DNA of 64,000 nt from positions 5,797,953-5,861,952 of the forward strand of contig CM055740.1 in assembly GCA_029465975.1 (NCBI GenBank), in the 5' to 3' direction. The notes beneath the pieces are model-generated. The model did not search any database and had not been told where the DNA came from. It worked only from the letters and a program-made list of their open reading frames with translations. The position numbers and the translations under genes are program-made. How positions within the stretch are numbered: position 1 is the stretch's first letter; each line of letters begins with the position of its first letter. Shown here piece by piece: positions 47,748 to 59,756 of this stretch. Source of the DNA: Dallia pectoralis. Lineage: Eukaryota; Chordata; Actinopteri; Esociformes; Umbridae.

Positions 47748-49442
47748 ATGAAAGATAGAGGGAGAAGGAGCGAGACCCTGCCTGGAGGAAGCCCAGGGCC
47801 CTCGTCTGGAGCCAGGCCCAGACGGCGGGCTCGAAAGCGAGCGTCTGGTGGCCGGGTTTGCCACGGAGCCCGGCCGGGCACAGCCCGAACGAGATACGTG
47901 GCATCTCTCTCCTCTCCATCCTGTGGGCCCACCACTCACAGGAACAACCGCAGGGGTCGGGTGCGCTGTCATATGGGTGGCAGTGAAGGTGGGGGGTCTC
48001 GACGGATCAGACCCGGGCGGCAGAAGCTTGCTTTGGGGACGTGGAACGTCACCTCACTGGGGGGGAAGGAGCCAGAACTTGTGCGTGAGGTGGAGCGATA
48101 CCAGTTGGATCTGGTGGGACTTACCTCTACGCACAACCGTGGCTCTGGAACCTTACTCCTGGATAGGGGTTGGACTCTGTTCTTCTCTGGAGTTGCCCAG
48201 GGTGAGAGGCGGCGGGCTGGTGTGGGGATACTCACGAGCCCACGTCTGAGCACGGCGGTGTTGGAGTTTACCCCGGTGGATGAGAGGTTTGCCTCCCTAC
48301 GCCTAAGGGTGGTGGGGGGGAAAACTCTGACTGTTGTTTGTGCTTATGCACCAAACAGCAGTTCGGAGTATTCAGCCTTCTTGGAGACCCTGAAGGGAGT
48401 CCTATATAGGGCTCCAGTAGGGGACTCCATCATTCTGCTGGGAGACTTCAACGCACATGTGGGCAACGATGGAGACACCTGGAGAGGCGTGATTGGGAGG
48501 AACGGCCTCCCTGATCTAAACCCGAGCGGTCGTTTGTTATTGGACTTCTGTGCTAGTCATGGATTGTCTATAACAAACACCATGTTCGAACATAAGGAGG
48601 CGCATAAGTGTACATGGTACCAGAGCACCCTAGGCCGAAGGTCAATGATCGATTTTGTGATCGTATCGGCTGATCTAAGGCCGCATGTTTTGGACACTCG
48701 GGTGAAGAGAGGGGCAGAGCTGTCAACTGATCACCATCTGGTAGTGAGTTGGATCAGAGGGTGGGGAAAGACTTTGGACAGACCAGGTAAGCCCAAACGG
48801 ATAGTGCGGGTGAACTGGGAACGTCTGGAGGAGGCCCCTGTCCGAAAGATCTTCAACTCACACCTCTGGCGGAGCTTTTCAGGCATCCCTGTGGAGGTTG
48901 GGGGCATTGAACCTGAGTGGGCAATGTTCAAAGCTTCTATTGCTGAAGCTGCGGCGGTGAGCTGTGGTCTCAAGGTCCTAGGTGCCTCAAGGGGTGGTAA
49001 CCCTAGAACACCGTGGTGGACCACGGTGGTCAGGGAAGCTGTTCGACTGAAGAAGGAGGCCTTCAGGGATATGCTAGCCCTGGGGACTCCGGAGGCAGTT
49101 GCAGGGTACCGACAGGCCCGAAGGGCTGCAGCCGCTGCCGTGTCAGAGGCAAAGCAGCGGGTGTGGGAGAAGTTTGGAGAAGCTATGGAGAAGGACTTTC
49201 GGTCGGCACCAAAATGCTTCTGGAAAACCGTTCGGCACCTCAGAAGGGGAAAACGGGGAACCATCCAAGCTGTGTACAGTAAGGATGGGACACTGTTGAC
49301 CTCAACTGATGATGTGATCGGGCGCTGGAAAGAGCATTTTGAGGAGCTCCTGAATCCGACCTACACGCCCTCTAGTACAGAGGCAGAGCTGGAGGCTGAT
49401 GGAGGGTCATCGTCAGTTTCCCTGGGGAAGTCGCTGAGGTAG
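47748..49442 (+). pseudogene. LINE ORF, endonuclease and linker part
   Basis: An open frame of 564 codons. Endonuclease motifs lie at about residues 97-320. The region after it (PRTPWWTTVVREAV, EHFEELLNPT) is the RTE linker leading into the RT. The true coding start is uncertain, since the first 80 residues are Arg/Gly/Ser-rich leader. The frame leaves the correct path at a one-base deletion in a G run near 49423 and stops at 49440-49442. Confidence 0.85.
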
Positions 49443-50926
49443 TCAAACAACTCCACAGTGGCAAAGCCCCAGGGACTGATGAGATTCGTCCAGAAATGCT
49501 AAAAGCTTTGGGTGGGGAAGGGCTGTCTTGGTTGACACGCCTCTTCAACATTGCATGGAAGTCTGGGACAGTGCCAGAGGAGTGGCAGACCGGGGTGGTG
49601 GTTCCCCTCTTAAAAAGGGGGACCAGAGAGTGTGTGCCAATTACAGAGGTATCACACTCCTCAGCCTCCCTGGTAAAGTGTACTCCAAAGTGCTGGAAAG
49701 GAGGGTTCGGCCAATAGTCGAACCTCAGATTGAAGAGGAACAATGCGGTTTTCGTCCTGGCCGGGAACCACGGACCAGCTCTTTACTCTCGCAAGGATCC
49801 TGGAGGGGGCCTGGGAGTATGCCCATCCAGTCTACATGTGTTTTGTGGATCTGGAGAAGGCGTATGACCGGGTACCCCGGGATCTTTTGTGGGAGGTGCG
49901 GCGGGAGTATGGGGTGAGGGGGTCTCTTCTCAGGGCCATCCAATCTCTGTACGCTCAAAGCATGAGCTGTGTCCGTGTCCTCGGCAGTAAGTCGGATTTG
50001 TTCCAGGTGGGGTTGGCCTCCGCCAGGGCTGCGCTTTGTCACCAATCCTGTTTGTAATATTCATGGACAGGATATCAAGGCGTAGTCATGGGGGGGAGGG
50101 GTTCCCGTTCGGTGGGCTGATGGTCACATCACTGCTTTTTGCGGATGATGTGGTCCTGATGGCCTCATCGGTCGGTGACCTTCAGCACTCACTGGATCGG
50201 TTCGCAGCCGAGTGTGAAGCGGCTGGGATGAGGGTTAGCACCTCCAAATCTGAGGCCATGACTCTCAGCAGGAAACCGGTGGAGTGCCTACTCCGGGTAG
50301 GGAATGAGTCCTTACTCCAAGTGAAGGAGTTCAAGTACCTCGGGGTCTTGTTCGCGAGTGAGGGAACAATGGAGCGGGAGATTGGTCGGAGGATCGGAGC
50401 AGCGGGGGCGGTGTTGCATTCGCTTCACCGCACCGTTGTGACGAAAAGAGAGCTGAGCCGAAAGGCAAAGCTCTCGATCTACCGGTCAATCTTTGTTCCT
50501 ACCCTCACCTATGGTCATGAAAGCTGGGTCATGACCGAAAGAACGAGATCGCGGGTACAAGCGGCCGAAATGGGTTTTCTCAGAAAGGTGGCTGGCCTCT
50601 CCCTTAGGGATAGGGTGAGAAGCTCAGTCATCCGAGAGGAACTCGGAGTAGAGCCGCTGCTCCTTTGCATAGAAAGGAGCCAGTTGAGGTGGTTCGGGCA
50701 TCTTGTACGAATGCCACCTGGGCGCCTCCCTAGAGAGGTGTTCCAGGCACGTCCAGCTGGGAGGAGACCTCGGGGAAGACCCAGGACTAGGTGGAGAGAT
50801 TATATCTCCACACTGGCCTGGGAACGCCTCGGGATTCCCCAGTCAGAGCTGGCTAATGTTGCCCGGGAAAGGGAAGTTTGGGGTCCCCTGCTAGAGCTGC
50901 TACCCCCGCGACCCGACCCCGGATAA
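49424..50926 (+). pseudogene. LINE ORF, reverse transcriptase part (frameshifted)
   Basis: It continues the LINE ORF through three more one-base deletions near 49617 (T run), 49766 (G run) and 50011 (G run). Recognisable in order: KAPGTDEIRPEML, YRGITLLSLPGKVYSKVLER, EEEQCGFRPG, FVDLEKAYDRVPR (catalytic Asp), the LRQGC block split by a frameshift, LLFADDVVLM (catalytic Asp pair), KYLGVLF and the C-terminal RRPRGRPRTRW. It ends PPRPDPG at 50926. Confidence 0.88.
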
Positions 50927-50967
50927 GCGGTTGAAGATGAGATGAGATGAGATGAGTAGAGAAATAA

Positions 50968-52656
50968 ATGATATTATTTGTTCCTCCACCGATTCCATAA
51001 AATAAATGCCAGCTGCACAACTTTTTAACTCAGTTTTTTTTGTAAATTTGCCAGACCTAGCATAGCATGGGCTAGCATAGCATGGCCTAGGGCTAGGCAG
51101 ACAAACAGACTAAGCTCTTTGTTTATTTATGTGCAACAACCAATTGTGTCCAATTGTACAAAGGCTTTTGGGATATAATGGGTGGATCACTCACTTCCTG
51201 GTTGCATGAGGTGGGTGAAATGAATCTGACGAATCACAATCAACTGATTACACTTGACCTTAATTTGCTCTTATTACTGCGTGGCTAACCCAGTAACATG
51301 TAGATACTACTGATGAGATTGTACATTCTCCCGATTCACAATAGAAATACAACATTCCACGTGAAAGGTCACGTGTCAGTCTGTAGTGTATTTACAATGA
51401 TAACGACACAATGGGTTATAACTGTAAACTGTTAAAACTGACGACATTGTCATATGGTTTATTGCGGTTGTCACTGGACTCAATGGCTAAACCGAATAAC
51501 GTGGGAAGTCAGAAAAAAAAACACTTAAACAGGATGTATTCGCATTTATAATGTACAATATTTGCATGAGAAAATGACTTCAGGTGAAGTGATCCACTCT
51601 GGCATTATGAGGATATCATAACCCTAAGTAGGTAGAAAATGAAGGATAAATGAAGCCACAGGAAGCTGAACCTGAACACAGAGCAGCGCTCGTATATGTT
51701 TAAATGGACCTGCTAGACGATCACAGTCGGCTGAAGGATCACGTCTTTCTGAAGGCTGTAAGAGCTGCTTGTCTATGGGCAAATGGCTGTCATCTACAGT
51801 TTAAATGACACATTAATATTAACAACAGTTTTTTCAACAGTAGAATTATTTTTTTTTTCAGCCGCATGACCACAACCAAAGTTTGGTTTGTGAATGTCAG
51901 ATGACTATTTGCATTTGTCCAAAACAAATTGAATTTGCCCAAAATTGATTTGTCCATTAAAATACTACAAAATAGTTACTCCCATTCTCAATCAGATCAG
52001 TGCCTAGTTCAAATGAATCATAATCACTATGTCTCTAACTCGAGAGAGTAGTACGTGTTTCTCTAGCGGGAGGCAATACGTTTGCAATTTGTTTGCCCTT
52101 CTGGCTAATAGACAAAATGCTTCATATGTTTGTAATATAGAACCGAACTGAATGCATAAGATGCAGGTATGAATACATTCATTTGATTTTACTGTATCAA
52201 TGGGCACAGATATAAACAACCGGCCTCTCTGCTTAGCACTCGACCTGGAGAACAAAACAGTCTGGGGCTCCAACGGCGGTTCTCAAACAACGTTGTACTA
52301 ATCACCCTCGCCTCAGAGCAGCCGAGAAATTGACAAGTGCATCTAGTTACTTCAAACTTAAACTTTTGCCCTTCCATGCCCTTAAACGATGAAGGAAAAA
52401 GTGGGTCTGTTTAGTTTGGAAGCTGTGTTGTACATATGTAGCCTGAAACGCCAGAGACCAAGACACAACAAGACAATCTCACTAATGGGGCATCAACTTA
52501 GGAAGGGGTTCTCTTCTGGATGTGCGGGGTGTAGATTATAAGAGTACATGACCTTAAGGTCCACGTAAAAGTGTTTGCATGTTCCGATGTCAGCAAGGTC
52601 AACATAAACATGTGGTCTAGAGTCACAGAACAGAACCGGTACGATCCTTTACAGCC
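50968..52656. other. intergenic, nothing recognised
   Basis: No gene. A small CTAGCATAGCATGG repeat lies at about 51056-51100. Confidence 0.45.
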
Positions 52657-52660
52657 ACAA

Positions 52661-52768
52661 ACAGCGGATGACCCAGCGGATGACCCAGCGGATGACCCAG
52701 CGGATGACCCAGCGGATGACCCAGCGGATGACCCAGCGGATGACCCAGCGGATGACCCAGCGGATGAC
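52661..52768. repeat. 12-bp repeat GCGGATGACCCA, nine copies
   Basis: Perfect 12-bp units; they encode Ala-Asp-Asp-Pro repeats on plus and Ile-Arg-Trp-Val repeats on minus in frames that I regard as accidental. Confidence 0.95.
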
Positions 52769-52769
52769 T

Positions 52770-53439
52770 ATATATACCTTTATATCAATCTGTCCGTTGG
52801 ATTGATTGTCTTTCTGCACATCTTTTACATGACTTCGAATGTATCGATATAGGCACCAACCGGGTGACGCTAATTTCATTTGTAGTGAAATACATATAAG
52901 CCTATTTAAATTAGCATCAGGTGTCTTACCCTCATAACCCGTTGAAGGTAATCTATTTATGTGAGTGTCAACAATGTTCCACATTCCTTTCTCCATTAAA
53001 TGGCATGTATTCACATGAGCATTGTTCATCGATTTACTTTTATTGTATTGTAATGCATGTGTCATCTCCGGGACACATTTCATACAACGTAATTAACTAA
53101 GCTTCACGTGATGGACCGTCATATTTGCTCATTGAATGCAAAGGAATTGCCAATGGCACCGCAATGCACTACCGATTAGAGCAATGCATTGACAAAAGCA
53201 TTTACTGTTTAAGACTCTACTTTTTTTGGCAAGAATAATTCCTGAGTGATATTTTAGGGGACTGCTATAAACAAAGCCATTTAATAAACACTACTGTTAA
53301 TTTCTTGGACGACACGCAGATGTCAATCAACGTTGTAACTGACAAAAATAATAAAATAAAATCTACAGCAGCATGCCTCTACTACAGGAAAATGCTCAAA
53401 GTGTTTGCAAAACCACCAAAAAGATTTGAATACAGCTTC
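52770..53439. other. intergenic, nothing recognised
   Basis: AT-rich sequence without a gene. Confidence 0.45.
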
Positions 53440-53505
53440 ATTTTATATATAACCTTTATTTAACCTGGTAGGCTGATTGAGAACAAACACCTGAGGAGAA
53501 GCTGG

Positions 53506-53603
53506 GGATTGAACCCAGGACATCATACATACAGAGTATGCACACTACCACAGATTATGCACACTACCACAGAGTATGCACACTACCACTGAGCTACACC
53601 CAC
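53506..53603 (-). other. tRNA-Ala-like relic with internal triplication
   Basis: The minus strand reads GGTGTAGCTCAGTGGTAGTG (A-box-like), then a 19-bp segment GGTAGTGTGCATACTCTGT present three times, then TCCTGGGTTCAATCCCCA (B-box and T-arm). The head and T-arm resemble tRNA-Ala. The acceptor stem does not pair properly and the anticodon arm is disturbed, so it is a pseudo-tRNA or the head of a tRNA-derived SINE. The adjoining TTTATTTAACCTGGTAGGCT at 53456 resembles a dispersed fish repeat. Confidence 0.55.
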
Positions 53604-55577
53604 TACTCCAAACTGGGTCGAGGGGTGGCGACGCCCACATGTGGGAGGGGGACGGAGAGGAGCTTTGATTGGACAGCTAGACAGAAACTTTCAAGGACTG
53701 AAGGTGTACCACATGGCTGTGTTTCAACTGCCGTACATTTCCCAAAAGGTTAACTCCGTACAAGAACGGAAGGAAAAGTACGTGTTCAAACTTTGAACTA
53801 CTGAAAATGTCAAGCCTCGGCGGAAACGGTAGAGAGATGTTGGCGAGAGATGGATCCAATTCTCTGGAGTAATCGGAGGCTTGTAGAAACAATGCTTTTC
53901 AGAGGAAAACAAATCTGCTTGTTATCGACTGGTCGTTTTCTTTCGGCCGCATCTCCGTCTGGCGTTTTACTTATTCATCAAGGAAGGAGGCTGCTAGTTT
54001 TTGGACGGCGAGAACCAGCAGTTATCCCCTTCCGGCTTCTGGACAAGAGGGGCCGACCGCATTAAAGATGCATGGAGACCAGTGATTTCAGTTAAAAGTT
54101 CTCCTGGCTTTGTACCGGCCTCTTCAAATATTCATGGCCAACACTGGACGTGCTGTCATCAGCACACTGAGTAGATGTATCCCCGTTTACTGAAGCATTC
54201 AGGCTCTGGAGTTAGTTTAGATTTTAGTTCAAAAGTTTTCAGTGGTCTTTGGTTTTTGGAAAACGTGCCACTGGCTCCAGACGGAGAGATGATTTGACTG
54301 GGTTAAGAGGTAGCTGCCCTCAGATGTAGGGGGGGACAGAGAGATGTTTTGACTGGGTTAAGGAGTAGCTGCCCACACATGCCCTCCACTTTAATGAGTG
54401 GGGAAATCAAACGTTTAATTGGGTTGTATTTTTTGTCGTTGTCATTAAACTCAATTGAATATGAATTCTCATTCTGAATGAAAACCGGGCCAAATGTATT
54501 CAATTGCAAGATGACAGAGCAAAATTGTCTCGTTTTTGTTCTGAGAAAGTGGTTCATTTGTATGGGATGAGGACACTTCATTAACATTTAATAAGGCCGC
54601 CTTTTGAGATATCAGACAAACCTGTGGTGAAATTGATCGCTTGTTTAGCCTGCTATATTTGTTCTGGTTGTCAGTAGATCGCCTACATGTTGACTTTATA
54701 CATGCAGACAAGCTTTGTGTGAACCGTGAACTTGTGATGTCTGTGTTTTTGCCTAAACTGACAATATATTTGAATTATTTTAATGCTGTTGTGTCCTATC
54801 ATTCCAACCCCTAGCATGTGTTTATTAGCGGTTTCACAATCATTTGCCTTCAACAGTTTTAGACAAACACACAGATATCGAAGAAGTCTGCGAAAGCGAT
54901 TATTATTATTGAATTTTTTTAAGGGATCATTAAATGTACCTTATTTCACTGCAGTCACGGCGTTTCACAAAAAAGTGTGTTTTATTCTCGGTTCTGCATA
55001 ATCTTTGTGATATATATTTATTTTTGGTTTAATGAGAGCGAAAGCACTACAGTCTGCCTAATAATCCATCAAAAGAAAGCTAAAAATACCCACGTTAAGC
55101 CCCTTCTCTATTCAATTCGTGACATAAAAGAAAATATGACAAATAAAAGTCAACTCTCTGTGTAACAGGGACTATAAGAGACTCGCACAATTCCATAATT
55201 GGCAGCCACTCTGTTCAATCAATCCACACGGCCTTCATCCTTTGACACAGACATAACTCGAATTACCACGGCCGTCCAAACGTCCAAACAGGATTACATT
55301 GTTTCCCTTATACTTTAAATGTTTCCGTGCGCGTCACACCTCGACCGCCACTCGCAGCCTTTTGATACATTCTTCGTGATATTAGAAGTGGGTCCGGAGC
55401 ATCGAGTGTGATCTCGTGTGATCTCGTGTGTCCCCGCCTGCTTTGTGCTTCCTGAGGAGCCGGTACCGTGGCAACCATTCAGCCTCCGCGCTTTATTTCC
55501 GTCTCGGAAACGAGGGGCCAATTATTGCCTCACGTTGAGGACGCGCACACGGGTACAAAGCCTCTGCTCTTTCCCTC
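53604..55577. other. intergenic, nothing firm
   Basis: No gene. A GATGTTTTGACTGGGTTAAG-type direct repeat lies at 54287-54380. The 55320-55560 part is GC-richer. Confidence 0.45.
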
Positions 55578-56752
55578 TGACAGACACTCACTCACTCTGA
55601 CTGAGACACTCTCTCCCTCTGACAGACACTCTCTCCACCTGACAGACACTCTCTCCCTCTGACTGAGACACTTTCTCACTCTGACAGACACTCTCTCACT
55701 CTGACACTCTCTCCCTCTGACAGAGACACTCTCTCCCTCTGACTGAGACACTCTCTCCCTCTGACAGACACTCTCTCCCTCTGACAGACACACTCTCCCT
55801 CTGACAGACACTCTCTCCCTCTGACTGAGACACTCTTTCCCTCTGACTGAGACACTCTTTCCCTCTGACTGACACTGTCTCACTCTGACAGACACTCTCT
55901 CACTCTGACAGACACTCTCTCCCTCTGACAGAGACACTCTCTCCCTCTGACAGAGACACTCTCTCACTCTGACAGACACTCTCTCCCTCTGACAGACACT
56001 CTCTCACTCTGACACTCTCTGCCTCTGACAGACACTCTTTCCCTCTGACTGAGACACTCTCTCACTCTGACAGACACTCTTTCCCTCTGACTGAGACACT
56101 CTCTCACTCTGACAGACACTCTTTTCCTCTGACTCAGACACTCTCTCACTCTGACAGACACTCTTTCCCTCTGACTGAGACACTCTCTCACTCTGACTGA
56201 GACACTCTTTCACTCTGACAGACACTCTTTCCCTCTGACTGAGACACTCTCTCACTCTGACAGACACTCTTTCCCTCTGACAGACACTCTTTCCCTCTGA
56301 CTCAGACACTCTCACTCTGACAGACACTCTTTCCCTCTGACTGAGACACTCTCTCACTCTGACAGACACTCTTTTCCTCTGACTGAGACACTCTCTCACT
56401 CTGACTGAGACACTCTCTCACTCTGACAGACACTCTTTTCCTCTGACTGAGACACTCTCTCACTCTGACTGAGACACTCTCTCACTCTGACAGACACTCT
56501 TTCCCTCTGACTGAGACACTCTCTCACTCTGACAGACACTCTTTCCCTCTGACTCAGACACTCTCACTCTGACAGACACTCTTTCCCTCTGACTGAGACA
56601 CTCTCTCACTCTGACAGACACTCTTTTCCTCTGACTGAGACACTCTCTCACTCTGACTGAGACACTCTCTCACTCTGACAGACACTCTTTTCCTCTGACT
56701 GAGACACTCTCTCACTCTGACTGAGACACTCTCTCACTCTGACAGAGACACT
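55578..56752. repeat. CT-rich minisatellite, about 1.2 kb
   Basis: The units CTCTGACAGACACTCTCTCC and CTCTGACTGAGACACTCTCTC alternate irregularly with CACTCTGACAGACACTCTTTCC. The plus strand is pyrimidine-rich. Ser/Glu/Arg/Val-rich minus frames of up to about 149 codons are repeat artefacts. Confidence 0.96.
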
Positions 56753-59159
56753 GTGAAGCACTTCGCGAATGGAAGACGGGGAGCAGATTCGGCGGAGGAG
56801 ATCGCTTGTTATCGTTTCCCGGTGATGGGATTTACATCAGAGGAATACGGGCCTGTAAACTATTGAGGGAATAACTTAATGTCAAGGACGTCAGAGAACA
56901 CAAAGGCGTTCAGGCGTTCAGGCTCATGGACGGGCAAAGTTTGCTTTTGCTTTATCCATTTTCCATTACAGTGGAAAGTGACTGGCGCTGTTGGTTTCCG
57001 TTAGATGTTCACAGTCAAACATACAATATATTGCCAACACCTATACAGCATTTCTGACAAATGTGTCACACTGATCAAGCCAGGACACCGGCATGTTTTC
57101 TCTCTCCCACTGTCGGCTACACGATGATGAAATTGTATACAACAAAATCATGATCCACCTGACATTTCTCAACGGAAAAGTAACTGTGATAACTCCAGAC
57201 TACATTTGGCATTTGGAAGGCGGACGCACTCGCCTTAGGGACAGGGAGAACTCGTGCGTCGGAAGACAAAACAGGAAGACAGGGTTTTTGCGTTCGGAGT
57301 ACGAGTAAGCCGACCTGGGTTCAAACACTATTCGACAACAACATCGAATACAGTTCGATTGACCGAGCAGGCACGACGGACCGGAAAAAAGACTTCATAA
57401 CACCTCCAAAGCCCACCTATGTACAAACTGTGTATAACCGATCAAACACCGAAACACAAATGTATTCTCGATTTACGATTACACCTGAACCCAGTTGTGG
57501 CAATAGAAATAATTGTGTATCCCACATATTAGTCACAGTCTCTTTGTGGCAGCCTCTGCTGGGGACCGGGCGTCGGTTAACTTCCCCTATTTCATGTCAC
57601 ACGGCGCCCAGTGGGGAGTCTCCTAAAATAGAAGACAATAACACGCTCGGGATGCTCCTGGAGGAGCGAACGGAGCACGCCATATGGGCAAGGAGGCGCA
57701 CGCACTCGACTCAAATTCACTTTCTGCCACCCACCGTTTGACGCCGCCGCCAGGCTCCCTCTGTGTAGAATATATCTGAGGGTCGGTGAGGTGATGTTCT
57801 CATGCTAAGCAAATTGGCTTAGTTCCATACTACATAGGACTTAGTATGACTAGTGAGGTGGATGGTGTTATGGCAGTGTGTGGACGTTACGGCTGCTTTA
57901 AGAGGTTTACAACCGTGGTAACACTTCTACAGAGATCCAGAGAGATAGAGAGAGATATCTGTAGATGATGCAGGTGTTTCCTTCGCCGAACGCAGAATCT
58001 CATGGGGTATCACTCTTCATTATGTTATAATATTCACGGAGGAAGTGTTTTCTCTGAAAAAAAGTGATCTTTTTTTAAATTGTGTCCTTCCCCGTTAGTC
58101 TGAAAATGAAAACGCAGGTTTCTTCAACCAAACAAGACTATAGATAATTCTGTTATCAGCTTTTATTTTTCAAATTAATCACACTGCATTCCCCCCCATT
58201 ATCTCTCCCTTTCTCAATTTTATGGCCTTTCACTGTGATATTAATAATTAACGTGGCCGTTGCTATTAACTAGCACTGTTACCATTGCTTTTGGCTTGAC
58301 CTTTATGCCATTAATTTTTCCAATGAGACAAATGTCAGTCCACACTAAGGTAATTTAATTATTTAGCCATGTTCTCCTTGACATCTGTAATTCGTTCTCT
58401 CTTCTTTCGCGTACATCCCAGACTTTAAATTAGATTTACATCTGGGCTTTGTGCTTAAGGCAGGCCGAGAGAAATGGACATTGATCCACTCTTTCTTTTC
58501 CGCCAGGCCACTCTAATGGATAGAAGATAGTCTCACCGTCTGGGAAAGAAAACACATTTATTGAGGCCTTGACACAGAAATACCGGTGATGATGCATGCT
58601 ATGTGGTGATGCCTTGGTGATATTATACTGTCAGCACCAAACGAAAGCATTTAGTTAGAGTCTGAGGGCTTTTGGCTGCTGGCTAACACATTTTCACAGA
58701 CAATCACACCAAGCAGAGACGCGATTGTAGTTAATGCAGCTTGTCACGTCTCAGCCGCTCCGTCTCGCGGTCCGAGTCCCAAATGACACGACACACCCTC
58801 CCCAGTGCACTACTTCGTTTGGCCCCTCTGGTAAAAAGTGCACCGCTGTTTACGAAATGGGGAGCCCTTTTAGACAAAGCCCGGGTAACACTGCTTAATG
58901 TGAAAGGGCCTCCATGGTTTAAAGAGCATCAAGAATCAAACTGTCCCTCCGAGACAGAAAACCAACCCGGGGAGAAAAGCTAGTGCTTGATGATGGAGAG
59001 CTAGCTTTTATCCAGCTTTAGCAGCTGACGCTTTGGAAAAACGACAGGCTTCGCCTTAAGACAGTGTTGACCTTTTTACAAAGACAACAGTATGACCCGT
59101 AAGCCGTGATTCAAATGCATAAAGATAAAGTTCAGGATGTGACAGGGCACATACAGTAG
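56753..59159. other. intergenic, with a dispersed-repeat relic near 58775-58875
   Basis: No gene. The 58775-58875 stretch resembles the TAGTGCACTA-type dispersed repeat also seen near 22722. An 80-codon frame across it (58741-58983) is not a gene. Confidence 0.45.
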
Positions 59160-59378
59160 AAGAACTGTATAAAATGTAGTATAATCACACTGTATATGGT
59201 TGTATGACTACAGTATATAGATATAGTATAATCACACTGTATATGGTTGTATGAGAACAGTATACAGTATATAGATATAGTATAATCACACTGTATATGG
59301 TTGTCTGATTACACTATACAGTATAAAGATGTAGTAAAATCACACTGTATATGGTTGTATGACCACAGAATACAGTAT
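59160..59378. repeat. tandem repeat with core ATCACACTGTATATGGTTGT, four copies
   Basis: The unit is about 47-60 bp, AT-rich, with variable ACAGTATATAGATATAG spacer lengths between cores. Confidence 0.9.
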
Positions 59379-59399
59379 TTTGACTATTATAAAACATTA

Positions 59400-59756
59400 C
59401 AAAAAAACTTTTTCAGAAACTCTAGAATCTGTTCTTGTTCTGAGAAATAGCGGCTATTCCATGCAAGAAATTGTACAAAGCTGTGTACTAATTCCACCTC
59501 AAAACAGTGCAAACTGTCTCTAACCAGAATAGAAAGCCAAGTGGGAGGCTGCACAACTGAGCTACAGGACATGTGCATTAACGTGTCTAGTTTGAGAAGC
59601 AGACGCGTCACATTCCTCAACTGGCAGCATCATTAAATAGTCCCCGCAAATCACCAGTGTCAACGTCAACATTGAAGAGGTGACTCTGGGATGCTGGCCT
59701 TCTGAGAACAGTCGGAAAGAAGATGCCTTGTCAGACTGGCCAGCAAAAAGAAACAA
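59400..59756 (+). mobile_element. Tc1-like relic (family A, N-terminal part)
   Basis: The plus strand corresponds to the DNA-binding N-terminal half of the family A transposase, with frames destroyed. It matches the region present on the opposite strand at 23330-23785. Confidence 0.72.

Larger units (their letters stand above)
47742..50954 (+). mobile_element. Rex3-like RTE-clade LINE, full length but inactive
   Basis: A 3.2-kb non-LTR retrotransposon flanked by a perfect 13-bp target duplication AGTAGAGAAATAA (47729-47741 and 50955-50967). It has a GC-rich leader, an apurinic-type endonuclease and a reverse transcriptase, and ends in a short GATGA repeat tail, much as Rex3 ends in short GATG-type repeats. 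The single ORF is broken at four places. The endonuclease shows GTWNVTSL, YAPNSS, LLGDFNAHVG and STDHHLVVSW; the RT shows FVDLEKAYDRVPR and LLFADDVVLMAS. The complete duplication and intact ends mean that it inserted as a full unit. Confidence 0.93.

Noticed and set aside
52571..52852. A 93-codon plus frame with Ala-Asp-Asp-Pro repeats followed by a hydrophobic segment
   Set aside because: The repeat is a perfect 12-bp minisatellite and the hydrophobic tail is AT-rich chance sequence; no homology recognised.
55530..56651. Ser/Val/Arg/Glu-rich frames of 60-149 codons resembling an SR protein
   Set aside because: They are the minus-strand reading of the CT-rich minisatellite.
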